DNA of 21,887 nt, from contig JADZET010000206.1 in NCBI GenBank assembly GCA_020850375.1, positions 1-21,887 of the forward strand. Reading direction: 5' to 3'. The notes beneath the pieces were generated by a model. The model ran no database searches, was not told the origin of the DNA, and saw only the letters and a list, made by a program, of their open reading frames with translations. The DNA is from Phycisphaeraceae bacterium (GTDB lineage: Bacteria; Planctomycetota; Phycisphaerae; Phycisphaerales; Phycisphaeraceae). Of the stretch, positions 15,398 through 21,887 are shown in pieces (positions within the stretch are counted from its first letter, which is position 1; each line of letters starts with the position of its first letter). A program made the position numbers and the translations under genes.

Positions 15398-15916
15398 ATG
15401 CAGACGAATCCGGTTCGAGATCTGTATCAGCAGTACATCGGCGGGATGCAGGAGTGGCAGATCAAGCTGGCCATCGCGCGGATGAAGCACTTCCGCGTGC
15501 CCCAGGAGGCCTGGGAGGACACGATGCAGGAGCTGGCCATCGTGGTCCACGGATTCAGCTTTGACGCGGATAAAGCCCATGCGGCCAGCGAGGGAACCAT
15601 CCTCTGTCGTCTCCTGGATAACCGCATCCGCATGCTCGCACGAGGCAACGCTCGCCGCTTGGCCATGCTGGACCGGCTCGGCCGGATGACGCAGAACGAA
15701 GAGGAGACGCACGCACCTGAGAACGTCGCCACCGACAGTGACGTTCCGCAACTGATCGCCACGTTGACGCCGCTGCAGCAGCAGATCTGTCGTGGGTTGA
15801 TGAATGGCCTGAGCGAGCTGCAGATCGCCACGGCCACCGGGCGGCACTACACCACCATCTGCCGGCATGTCCGCCACATTCGCCGTGCCTTTGCCGATCG
15901 GGGGTTCTGCCAATGA
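15398..15916 (+). CDS. Sigma-factor-like regulator
   Basis: The 172-residue product ends in a sigma-70 region-4-like HTH: LTPLQQQICRGLMNGLSELQ then IATATGRHYTTICRHVRHIR (residues 123-162). An N-terminal part (WEDTMQELAIVVHGF, then ILCRLLDNRIRMLARGNARR) resembles a reduced region 2. Phages use such proteins to redirect RNA polymerase or as positive control factors. It is the first gene rightwards from the divergent control region and is followed without gap by the recombinase set. The hairpin leader and GGAGAG RBS precede ATG 15398. Whether it is a true sigma factor or an HTH regulator is unsettled. Confidence 0.75.
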   Translation: MQTNPVRDLYQQYIGGMQEWQIKLAIARMKHFRVPQEAWEDTMQELAIVVHGFSFDADKAHAASEGTILCRLLDNRIRMLARGNARRLAMLDRLGRMTQNEEETHAPENVATDSDVPQLIATLTPLQQQICRGLMNGLSELQIATATGRHYTTICRHVRHIRRAFADRGFCQ

Positions 15917-16116
15917 CCTGCCTGAACACCGACCATCGTGTGCCCTCGTCAGCGGACGCTCGCCTGGACGAACTGGCCGAAATCCTCGCCCGGGCGGTGC
16001 TACGCATGGGGACGACAAAGAGCGGTTCCGGTCGCGGAGATCGACTTGATCTTTCCTCCGAAAAGAGGCTCACTGTCACCCCGCCCGAGACGCGTACGGA
16101 CAGCGAGGTGACATAA
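15913..16116 (+). CDS. Small hypothetical protein
   Basis: A 67-residue, hydrophilic protein whose first 33 residues (ADARLDELAEILARAVLRMG) form a predicted amphipathic helix and whose remainder is disordered, rich in Ser, Arg and Thr. ATG 15913 overlaps the sigma-like stop (ATGA), and its own TAA overlaps the DUF2924 start (TAATG), so it is locked into a translationally coupled operon. I believe short proteins of this kind often precede DUF2924 genes. No function is known. Confidence 0.68.
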   Translation: MTCLNTDHRVPSSADARLDELAEILARAVLRMGTTKSGSGRGDRLDLSSEKRLTVTPPETRTDSEVT

Positions 16117-16559
16117 TGCAGCAGACAGTTCTGAAGCAGATCGACGATCTCAACCGCATGTCGATGGCCCAACTCCGCAAGCGGTGGGCTGACCTGTTAG
16201 GCACCGACCCCGGCAGGCTGGGGCGGCAGTACCTGATGCGCCGCCTGGCGTACCGCATCCAGGAATTGGCCTACGGCGGGTTGAGCCCCCAGGCCCGCAA
16301 GCAGCTCGAGGCTGTCGCCGACGGCAGGTCCGCCAGGAGCGCCAAGCCGTCCCAGTCCAAGAAAACCTTTCTCGCAACGGGCACGCGACTACTGCGCGAA
16401 TGGCACGGCGACAGATACGAGGTGATCGTCGAAGCAAAGGGCTATCGATACAACGGCAAGGTCTATCGCAGCCTGACCGCCGCAGCCAGAGCCATCACCG
16501 GTCATCACACCAGCGGCAACCTGTTTTTCGGCATCCAACGCAAGCGAGGTGGATCATGA
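16116..16559 (+). CDS. DUF2924 protein
   Basis: A 147-residue basic protein matching DUF2924 (PF11149): LNRMSMAQLRKRWADLLGTD, then YLMRRLAYRIQELAYGGLS, then GTRLLREWHGDRYEVIV and the C-terminal SLTAAARAITGHHTSGNLFF. This family is regularly found directly upstream of large serine recombinases, and I take it as a partner or recombination-directionality/DNA-binding accessory; that role is inferred, not shown. Start ATG 16116 overlaps the previous stop, and its TGA overlaps the recombinase ATG (ATGA). Confidence 0.88.
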   Translation: MQQTVLKQIDDLNRMSMAQLRKRWADLLGTDPGRLGRQYLMRRLAYRIQELAYGGLSPQARKQLEAVADGRSARSAKPSQSKKTFLATGTRLLREWHGDRYEVIVEAKGYRYNGKVYRSLTAAARAITGHHTSGNLFFGIQRKRGGS

Positions 16560-18139
16560 GCAAACCCATGCGCGATGTGCGCTGCGCGATCTACACGCGC
16601 AAGAGCCATGAGGAAGGCCTCGACCAGGAATTCAACTCACTGGACGCCCAGCGCCTGTCGGCCGAGGCGTACATCGAATCCCAACGCCACGAGGGCTGGA
16701 AGCTCATCCGCAAGCGGTACGACGACGCGGCCTACTCGGGTGGCACACTGGATCGCCCGGCACTGAAGTCACTGCTCGACGACATCCAGGCCGGGCACAT
16801 CGACTGCGTGGTGGTCTACAAGGTCGACCGCTTGAGCCGGTCGCTGCTGGACTTCGCCAAGCTGATCAGCCTGTTCGACGAGCACAGCGTCAGCTTCGTC
16901 TCAGTCACGCAGCAGTTCAACACGACCACGTCGATGGGCCGGCTCACGCTGAACATCCTGCTGTCGTTCGCCCAGTTCGAGCGTGAGATCATCGGCGAGC
17001 GCATCCGCGACAAGAAGCTGGCCACCGCCCGCCAGGGTAAATATGGCGGCAGCGGTCCCATCCTCGGCCTGGACGTGGTGGATAGAAAGTACGTGGTCAA
17101 TCGCGAGGAGGCCAGGCTCGTCCGCGACATCTTCGACCGCTTCGAGAAGCTCGAGTCCTGCCGCAAGGTCGCCGTCGCCCTCAACGCCGAGGGCCTTCGC
17201 ACCAAGCGTCGAAAGACGACCAGAAGCGGCAAGCTGCGCGGGGATAGGCCCTGGACACAGCGGAGCGTCTATGAGGTGCTCATCAACCGCAGATACATGG
17301 GCCAGATCGTGCACAAGGGCAAGGCCTACCCCGGCGAGCACGAGGCCATCGTGCCGAGCGAGCAGTTCGAGCGCGTCCAGGTCCAATTGAGCGCGAACAA
17401 GACCTACACCCATAAGCACCAGGTCAAGCACTTCGTTCTCCTCCGTCGCATGATCCGCTGCGGCCACTGCGGCAGCCGCGTGCAGCCGACCTGGACCAGA
17501 AAGAACGCCAGCCGTCAATACCGCTACTACGCCTGCACGAGGAGGGTCAAGGAAGGCTACGGGCAGTGCCCGCTGCCGAACCTGCCCGCTGGCCAGATCG
17601 AGACGGCGGTGGTCGACCAACTGCGGGCGCTGCTGCGCCACCCCGACGTGATCGCCAGGACGTACCGTGAGATCAGCAAGTCGGGCACGACCGGGCCAGA
17701 CCCGGCCACGCTCGCCCGTCTGGACGAACTTCGCAGGCGCCGCGAGCAGACGCAGAAATCCATCCGGGCGGTGCTGAACGTCGCCGACCAGGACGACGGC
17801 TTCATGGCCGACGAGCTCAAGCGGCTCAATGGCGAGTTGAGGTCACTGGACAAGAGCAGCCGCGACCTCGAGGCCCAGGCCGCACGGGGCGCACCGGTGG
17901 ACCTCGATCGCGTCGGCGAGGCCCTACGGGCTATCGATCCCATCTGGGACGTGCTGATCCCCGAGGAGCAGCGGCGCATCGCCCAGCTCCTGATCGAGGA
18001 GATCACTGTCAGCACCAGCGGCATCGACATCCGCTTCCGCACCAACGGCATTGAGCAGATCGTCGAGGAACTCCAGCCCACCCCCGGAAGGCCCGGAAAC
18101 CCCGGAAGCCCCGGAATCGAGGAACGTGCCCATGCATGA
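16556..18139 (+). CDS. Large serine recombinase (integrase)
   Basis: A 527-residue site-specific recombinase for integration and excision. The resolvase domain (7-155) has the catalytic region YTRKS (Ser17, Arg15) and DRLSR (Asp91, Arg92, Arg95). The recombinase domain follows, then a zinc ribbon CGHC (302-305) with Cys327 and Cys338, and a long coiled coil (about 385-440), the arrangement of large serine integrases such as phiC31-type proteins. ATG 16556 overlaps the DUF2924 stop. The end (510-520, PGRPGNPGSPG) is encoded by tandem copies of a CCCGGAAG-type repeat, an unusual low-complexity tail. The attachment sites are not identifiable here. Confidence 0.93.
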   Translation: MSKPMRDVRCAIYTRKSHEEGLDQEFNSLDAQRLSAEAYIESQRHEGWKLIRKRYDDAAYSGGTLDRPALKSLLDDIQAGHIDCVVVYKVDRLSRSLLDFAKLISLFDEHSVSFVSVTQQFNTTTSMGRLTLNILLSFAQFEREIIGERIRDKKLATARQGKYGGSGPILGLDVVDRKYVVNREEARLVRDIFDRFEKLESCRKVAVALNAEGLRTKRRKTTRSGKLRGDRPWTQRSVYEVLINRRYMGQIVHKGKAYPGEHEAIVPSEQFERVQVQLSANKTYTHKHQVKHFVLLRRMIRCGHCGSRVQPTWTRKNASRQYRYYACTRRVKEGYGQCPLPNLPAGQIETAVVDQLRALLRHPDVIARTYREISKSGTTGPDPATLARLDELRRRREQTQKSIRAVLNVADQDDGFMADELKRLNGELRSLDKSSRDLEAQAARGAPVDLDRVGEALRAIDPIWDVLIPEEQRRIAQLLIEEITVSTSGIDIRFRTNGIEQIVEELQPTPGRPGNPGSPGIEERAHA

Positions 18140-18707
18140 CGCCACGCTCATCGAGGACCAGCAGCAGGGCCACTATCCCGGCCTTCGCGTGCGCCGCGAC
18201 GGCGACGCGGTGCTCGTCCACATCCCCATGCGGCTGCGCCGTCGCCACGGTCAGTGCATGGTCCTCACCGAGGGGGAAGCTGCCCCCGTCTCAGTGGCGC
18301 AGCACGTTGAGAACACCAGCGGGGCCAACCAAACGCTCATCGAGGCCATCGCCAAAGGGCACCGCTGGCAGGCCCAGCTCGAATCGGGCGAATACGCCAG
18401 CCTCGAAGACCTGGCCAAGGAGGTCGGTTGCGACCGCACCTACGTCGGTCGTATGCTCCGCCTGACCAGCCTCGCGCCTGACATCATCGAGGCGATCCTG
18501 CGCGGCGACGAACCCGACGGCCTGAGCCTGGAGAAACTGCGGAAACACCTGCCGGTGCGGTGGGATGAGCAGAGGAGGGCATACTCATGGCCGGATAGGA
18601 TATTTCATTCCAGGCGGGTCGGCATCAGGGGCTTGGGGGATGAGGGGTTAACCACAGAGACCACAGATGCCCCCGGAAGTTGCCCCGGAAGTCAACAGCG
18701 AAAGTGA
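18132..18707 (+). CDS. HTH protein of the recombinase locus, with repeat-derived C-terminus
   Basis: A 191-codon gene overlapping the recombinase by eight bases (ATG 18132). Residues 65-150 contain a ParB-like HTH: IAKGHRWQAQLESGEYASLE, then DLAKEVGCDRTYVGRMLRL, then LAPDIIEAILRG and GLSLEKLRKHLPVRWDEQRR. Proteins of this type follow DUF2924/serine recombinase pairs and are thought to bind DNA. From residue 154 (18591) the reading frame continues through a dispersed repeat (copy A, see repeats) and ends in PGSCPGSQQRK, so the last ~38 residues are probably not ancestral. Function: DNA binding likely, otherwise unknown. Not a canonical ParB, as the ParB-N nucleotide-binding part is missing. 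Confidence 0.82.
   Translation: MHDATLIEDQQQGHYPGLRVRRDGDAVLVHIPMRLRRRHGQCMVLTEGEAAPVSVAQHVENTSGANQTLIEAIAKGHRWQAQLESGEYASLEDLAKEVGCDRTYVGRMLRLTSLAPDIIEAILRGDEPDGLSLEKLRKHLPVRWDEQRRAYSWPDRIFHSRRVGIRGLGDEGLTTETTDAPGSCPGSQQRK
18594..18695. repeat. Composite dispersed repeat, copy A, with CCACAGAG unit
   Basis: 18594-18647 closely resembles 20560-20614: by eye, 33 of the first 38 positions match, including ATTCCAGGCGGG and TCAGGGG. Then TTAACCACAGAGACCACAGA (18648-18667) is a CCACAGAG-type unit. Next CCCCCGGAAG (18670-18679) and CCCCGGAAGT follow. The segment CCACAGATGCCC..GGAAGT recurs near 20110-20129. The repeat overlaps the end of the HTH gene. Confidence 0.75.
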
Positions 18708-18723
18708 TGGCGCGTGGGACACG

Positions 18724-18739
18724 CCCGGGCATGCCCGGG
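18724..18739. repeat. Perfect 16-bp palindrome CCCGGGCATGCCCGGG
   Basis: CCCGGGCA is followed at once by TGCCCGGG, a fully self-complementary 16-mer. It lies between the convergent ends of the HTH and HAF genes, with no T-run, so it is not a standard terminator. It could be a protein-binding site or part of the repeat array. Confidence 0.7.
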
Positions 18740-18774
18740 GCTATGCATCCGAGCCTTCTCCTGGCGCGCCGGGA

Positions 18775-19893
18775 TCAGACCCGGCTTTGGGCGATGGAAT
18801 TAGCGGAGCGCCGGTTGAGCAGGCCACAGGCGGGCAAGAGAAGCAGAAGGAGCGTCGCCGGTTCGGGGATGTATCCGTAACCGACAATCTGCCCCGCGTC
18901 GTTGATATCAAACGCGACCGCTAGATGGAAATAGTCTGCCTCAGGAACTACTAGATCGTTCAAATCGAGTATGCCGCTGTCCGGACTCCAAATGAACGCG
19001 CGAGGTAGTCCATCCTCATAGCTGTATCCAACGACTTGGCCCAGATTATTGATTGCACAGGCAGCTGAATCTGTGCCACCGAGTGTTCCGATGTCCTGCA
19101 TTCCGTCCTGCTCCGTCCAGAGGAAGGCTCGATCTTCGCTCAGATTGGCGGATCGAGACCAGCCGACAACCTGACCCAAATCGTTAATGTCCAGCCCAAA
19201 ACTCCTCATATCGTTGGCCAGTGTCCCCAAGTCGACCAAGCCAAGTGTCTCCGACCAGAAGAATGCATGCTGGTACCCATGCAGATCTTTTGAATCACCC
19301 GCGACCTCTCCAAGTTCATTGATGGCTCGCGCATGGGTTTCTCCGCCTCCCAACGTTCCTAGATCGTGCATTCCGTCTGTTTCTGTCCATAGGAAGGCAC
19401 GGAAGCCTGTTGACGTGCTACTGCCGACCACCTCGCGGTTGTTGTTAATATCCTCGGCGAACGCCTGATTCCAGTCGTCGTCGAGAGACCCGAGGAGCCT
19501 CATGCCATCCTCTTCGCTCCAGATGAAGGCCCGGTTCGGTTCGTCAGCGCCAACCCAGACGTTACTGGTTCCAACAACCTCTCCCGAGTCATTGATCCCG
19601 GACGCTATCGAATCCCTGTCATCGCCGTAAGTTCCAAGGTTGAATGCGCTGCCATCAGGCGTCCACAGAAATGCCTCGGTGTGCCCTGCTAGGGTAGCAC
19701 CGTATCCGGCAACCTGGCCGGCTTCGTTCACCGCTCTTGCCTCGCTGCCGAGTCCGCCGGGTGGCTCTAAGGCAACTAGGCTATATGACCCATCGCCGTT
19801 CGGAGTCATCAAAAAAGCGCGTGTGGTACGGGCGGTGGATACCTCTGCAAATGTCAGAAGAGCGAGAACGGATACGATCGCGATATACTTCAT
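18775..19893 (-). CDS. HAF-repeat PEP-CTERM surface protein
   Basis: A 372-residue secreted protein. The N-terminus MKYIAIVSVLALLTFAEVST is a signal peptide. About seven repeats follow, each of the form (A)INxxGQVVGxS ... RAFLWTxxDGMxDLGTLGG, the HAF-repeat family. The C-terminus (341-372) has PEP, then a Leu-rich hydrophobic stretch, then LNRR: a PEP-CTERM signal recognised by exosortase, so it is likely processed and placed in the envelope or extracellular matrix. ATG 19893 is preceded by GGGAGAAAG. Its base composition is visibly lower in GC than the phage genes. It is either a host gene beyond the element's edge or acquired cargo; its role is unknown. Confidence 0.9.
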   Translation of the reverse strand: MKYIAIVSVLALLTFAEVSTARTTRAFLMTPNGDGSYSLVALEPPGGLGSEARAVNEAGQVAGYGATLAGHTEAFLWTPDGSAFNLGTYGDDRDSIASGINDSGEVVGTSNVWVGADEPNRAFIWSEEDGMRLLGSLDDDWNQAFAEDINNNREVVGSSTSTGFRAFLWTETDGMHDLGTLGGGETHARAINELGEVAGDSKDLHGYQHAFFWSETLGLVDLGTLANDMRSFGLDINDLGQVVGWSRSANLSEDRAFLWTEQDGMQDIGTLGGTDSAACAINNLGQVVGYSYEDGLPRAFIWSPDSGILDLNDLVVPEADYFHLAVAFDINDAGQIVGYGYIPEPATLLLLLLPACGLLNRRSANSIAQSRV

Positions 19894-20559
19894 TGGTCTT
19901 TCTCCCTTTCCCTTTCTGCTCGCAAGTGAGAGCAGATTGCAGAAATGCTGGCCCTCCGGAAGGATCAGAAGGGGCGGCTCTCGGACGTTGGAATGAACAA
20001 GGCCAGTGTACGTGGCTGTTCGTGGTGAGGCAAGGGTTTTTTGATCCCAGGCCCGCAGATAACCACAGAGGTCACGGAGGGCACAGAAAAAGAGAATGGA
20101 GGAATGGCCACAGATGCCCTAGGAAGTCATGGCTTGCCTCTTAAGGAATGCAGGAGAGCAGGACAATGACCAAAAGCCGCAGTTGTTCTTGATCTAGATT
20201 CCTGCGTTCCTGCCTTCCTTATAGATGCTCTGGGCGGACTGCGATTGGTCAGGTCGATCGCTGAATTGATGGCATATCTGCGTGCATCTGCGGCTATGTA
20301 CTTGGGCCTTCATTCCCATGCGCCGGGACAAGCCCGGCGGCTAACAGAGTGCGGTGCGCGGATCGCGCAGCGTACAGCCCAGGAAGTAACCCCCGGAAGC
20401 TCAGAATAGGACGGGCCGCACGGCGGGCCGAATAGCACGGCTTGCCTTCCACAAGTTCAGGCCAAGTCGTGGCACCCGCCCTACGAGACTGCTTACTGTG
20501 GGTTTGCTGGCGGGGGTTGATGGTGGCCAGAGCGATCGAAGCGATTACGGCGGTGAACT
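19894..20559. other. Gene-free repeat-rich region, including inverted repeat 20144-20221
   Basis: No credible gene. It contains: a CCACAGAG-type unit at 20061-20070 (AACCACAGAG) with later CACAGA words to 20114; an imperfect inverted repeat, AAGGAATGCAGGAGAGCAGGA (20144-20164) against 20201-20221, 18 of 21 pairs by eye; the word GCATATCTGCGTGCATCTGC near 20271-20290; GCGCCGGGACAAGCCCGGCG near 20320-20340, a short hairpin; and CCCCCGGAAG at 20390-20399. These look like dispersed intergenic repeats of the host. Confidence 0.6.
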
Positions 20560-20614
20560 GATAGGGAATTTAATTCCAGGCGGGCCGGCGTCAGGGGGGT
20601 TAGGGGAGAGGAGG
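20560..20614. repeat. Dispersed repeat, copy B
   Basis: This is the second copy of the repeat found at 18594-18647, sharing GATAGG, ATTCCAGGCGGG and TCAGGGG blocks. It stands in a gene-free stretch, so it shows the repeat outside a coding frame. The flanking sequence differs from copy A. Confidence 0.7.
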
Positions 20615-20788
20615 GAAATGCGAGGTTTGCTTGCCTCCGGAATAGGTCCGGCTGTGGCCCTGCTCACCATCGCAACCCTCCGTTTCGGCCCTGCTGGAAC
20701 CGGTGTTCTGCTCGGAGACCGTCCCCGATCCATGCCACAGCAATATGACAGCCGATTCCGCTCTGGTCAAGAACGAAATAGGCCAACC

Positions 20789-20931
20789 GGGTTGTGATTC
20801 AAGGCAACCGCATTCTCGCTCAAGTCCTTTGTTCTCGCTCTTGGCGGTTTGGCTCTACCGGCGATTCTGGCCCACCATGCAGGATGTCCCTGAACCGCCA
20901 TCGGAGAATGCGGTTGCCCTGGGTTGTGATT
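20789..20931. mobile_element. MITE-like element with inverted ends and 11-bp direct flanks
   Basis: The word GGGTTGTGATT occurs directly at 20789-20799 and 20921-20931. Between them, 20800-20920 (121 bp) begins (C)AAGGCAACCGCATTCTC and ends GAGAATGCGGTTGCCCT, reverse complements over 15 perfect pairs (20803-20817 with 20904-20918). There is an inner pairing GGCGGTT/AACCGCC. Inverted ends inside a direct duplication are the footprint of a miniature transposable element. No transposase is encoded. Confidence 0.65.
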
Positions 20932-20935
20932 GGGT

Positions 20936-21049
20936 TCAGGCGTCCCAAGGCAGGTCGGGCTGGTCCTGCTCACCCAGTGCCTCGTGCCGGGCGTGTTCAA
21001 GGTATTCGGAGGCCACCTCGTAGCTGACGCCGGCGTCGGCCTCGGGCAT
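20936..21049 (-). CDS. 37-residue ORF of unknown function
   Basis: A minus-strand ORF of 37 residues starts MPEADAGVSYEVASEYLE and ends QPDLPWDA; it is acidic and mostly helical in look. An in-frame stop lies six codons upstream, so ATG 21049 is the only start; its RBS is weak (CAGG). Upstream is the second palindrome cluster. It could be a genuine small gene or the remnant of a larger one. I recognise no family. Confidence 0.35.
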   Translation of the reverse strand: MPEADAGVSYEVASEYLEHARHEALGEQDQPDLPWDA

Positions 21050-21063
21050 CCTGAAGATTGCTT

Positions 21064-21398
21064 GTCACCGGTGACACGACCAACGCCGCCTTCAGCGGCC
21101 GTCCGCGCTCACGACCTCGAAGCAGTGCCAAGCAGTGTCAAAACCGGGTGCGGTGCCAGTCACACGACGATCACATGACGGTTTTCTGGCACTGCAAACG
21201 TCACGGGACGGGGGTTGTATCCGTTCGCATGTAGGCAAGGTCAGCGCCAACTCGCATACCCCGCGAGTCTGCGTAAGTACCTGATGCAAAGGCGGTTGTC
21301 TCTCACGTGACGAGTTTGGACCCCGTCACGCGATTCAGAGACTTTGAGACGATCTCGGCCCGTTTTCGGGCGTTCTGGGGGCCTACCCCGTCACGTGG
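21064..21398. promoter_or_regulatory. Second palindrome cluster, same motif as 15196-15279
   Basis: Exact sites: TCACATGA at 21171-21178 and TCACGTGA at 21303-21310. Variants: TCACGCGA at 21326-21333 and TCACGTGG at 21391-21398. A larger palindrome GTCACCGGTGAC lies at 21064-21075. The stretch has no credible gene on either strand. It lies upstream of the 37-residue minus-strand ORF and next to the tmRNA terminator. Confidence 0.55.
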
Positions 21399-21460
21399 TT
21401 GGGCCGCGCCGGGCGTCGGCGAGATCGCGAAAACCCTTTGTTTACTGGCCCAAACGCACA

Positions 21461-21488
21461 AGGCCCACCGTCATTCGACGATGGGCCT
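21461..21488 (-). terminator. Terminator hairpin of the tmRNA gene
   Basis: AGGCCCACCGTC (21461-21472) pairs with GACGATGGGCCT (21477-21488) over 12 bp with one G-T pair and a 4-nt loop. It lies 37 bp past the tmRNA 3' end in the minus-strand direction. The following T-tract is poor (TGTGCGTTTG), so its efficiency is uncertain. Confidence 0.7.
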
Positions 21489-21525
21489 CGTTCAAGCCAG
21501 AGACGGGTCGCGGTGACCCGTGGAA

Positions 21526-21887
21526 TGGAGCCGGGGGGAATCGAACCCCCGTCCCGAGGCAGTCAGCGAGCCGCTTCTACGTGTGTAGGCGATGATTTGA
21601 TCTCGGGTTGCCGGCCGCCATCGTCAGCGTCCGGTTTCCCCAGTCACAGTAAGGTTTAACCCGCCGGCGCTGAGACGCCACCCTTGGGCGAGCCCGCTAG
21701 TCTTCGCCTCCAGGCCGCCACGGGCGAGCAACCTGGAGACGTGGCTGCCTAAATTAGGCAGCCAGACGGACCGGGGCGAACCCGATCCGGCCTGCGACAG
21801 AGTTGTCGGCAGTTAAAGTTGTGCACGTTTTTAACGAGGCCACGTGCGCCTCGACACGCCACGACAAGCCTTCCCTGTCCGGTCGAT
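21526..21887 (-). ncRNA. ssrA: tmRNA (5' end just outside window)
   Basis: Transfer-messenger RNA rescues stalled ribosomes by adding a degradation tag. The minus strand has the tRNA-like 3' end: T-arm GGGGGTTCGATTCCCCC and acceptor GGCTCCA ending at 21526. CCA is not encoded (TTC follows), so it must be added. Near the window edge GTGGCCTCGTTAAAAACGTG matches the region before the tag in known tmRNAs. The tag frame starts at GCC 21810 and stops at TAA 21754, giving ADNSVAGRIGFAPVRLAA, 18 residues ending in LAA; GGCTGCCTAA/TTTAGGCAGCC forms a hairpin over its stop. Most tags known to me are about 10 residues, so this one is long. I estimate about 10-15 nt of the 5' end are missing. Confidence 0.95.

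Noticed and set aside
18132..18707. Calling the HTH gene a partition ParB and the palindromes parS
   Set aside because: No ParB-N nucleotide-binding motif and no ParA gene nearby; only the HTH part resembles ParB.
20498..21178. Several 60-106 codon plus-strand frames in the repeat region
   Set aside because: They cross the MITE-like repeat and palindromes, have no RBS or domain and mutually overlap.
21205..21216. 12-nt match to the tmRNA T-arm (GGGACGGGGGTT) as an att-site remnant
   Set aside because: It is in inverted orientation relative to the tmRNA and too short; true att copies would be direct repeats flanking the element.
21526..21560. tmRNA 3' end as the integration site
   Set aside because: The integrase is a serine recombinase, which seldom uses tRNA-like targets, and no second copy of the tmRNA end is present in the window; the other element end is outside.
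1..21887. CRISPR array
   Set aside because: No regularly spaced direct repeats of 20-40 bp; repeats present are short, irregular or inverted.

Overview
The window looks like one arm of a siphovirus-type prophage, or a phage-derived integrative element, in a GC-rich bacterium. A planctomycete (Planctomycetota, perhaps Phycisphaerae-like) is my best guess. The hints are a HAF-repeat PEP-CTERM surface protein, a DUF2924 / large serine recombinase / HTH gene trio, dispersed CCACAGAG-type intergenic repeats, and a tmRNA at the right edge with an unusually long tag ending in LAA. The taxonomic call is inference. The phage identity rests on recognisable portal, terminase and recombination genes.

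Layout. (1) 1-4075, minus strand: start of the late operon, reading leftwards out of the window. It holds a small HTH-like protein in the terminase small-subunit position, a GpA-type terminase large subunit, a zinc-ribbon miniprotein, a small connector-position protein and a lambda-family portal cut by the window edge. (2) 4205-5302, plus strand: a three-gene cassette (DUF6900, an unknown, and an SH3-like plus HARE-HTH protein) facing the other way and closed by a strong terminator, so it is moron-like. (3) 15102 down to 5382, minus strand: one long early/replication operon with many ATGA/GTGA/TGATG overlaps. In order of transcription it encodes a RecE-like PD-(D/E)XK nuclease, a Sak4-like recombinase, a DUF669 ssDNA-binding-type protein, an unknown, RusA, an SF2 helicase, a small protein, a Prim-Pol/DUF3987 replication protein, a small basic protein, an HNH nuclease and a ParB-N/DNA methyltransferase fusion. 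(4) 15103-15397: divergent control region with a cluster of TCACATGA/TCACGTGA palindromes and a 62-nt hairpin abutting the ribosome binding site of a sigma-like gene. (5) 15398-18707, plus strand: sigma-factor-like regulator, an unknown, DUF2924, large serine recombinase and HTH protein, all overlapping.

From about 18590 rightwards the character changes. The sequence is visibly less GC-rich and full of dispersed repeats. It holds a HAF/PEP-CTERM gene on the minus strand, a candidate 121-bp MITE-like element with inverted ends and 11-bp direct flanks, a 37-codon ORF, a second cluster of the same palindromes (21064-21398), and finally the tmRNA gene (minus strand, 5' end just outside) with its terminator. 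The element's right boundary is therefore either near 18600-18700 (end of the recombinase operon) or close to the tmRNA; the sequence alone does not decide.

Logic. The recombinase integrates or excises the element. The nuclease, Sak4, DUF669 and RusA would do single-strand annealing, recombination and branch resolution. Prim-Pol/DUF3987 and the SF2 helicase support replication, the methyltransferase modifies DNA, the HNH and terminase handle packaging, and the sigma-like protein is a candidate switch. The most unusual signals are the palindrome clusters found only in intergenic regions, the RBS-abutting hairpin, a 100-bp inverted-repeat segment inside the recombination operon, a decamer (CCCCCGGAAG) present in eleven exact copies both inside genes and between them, and repeat sequence that has become the C-terminus of the HTH gene.
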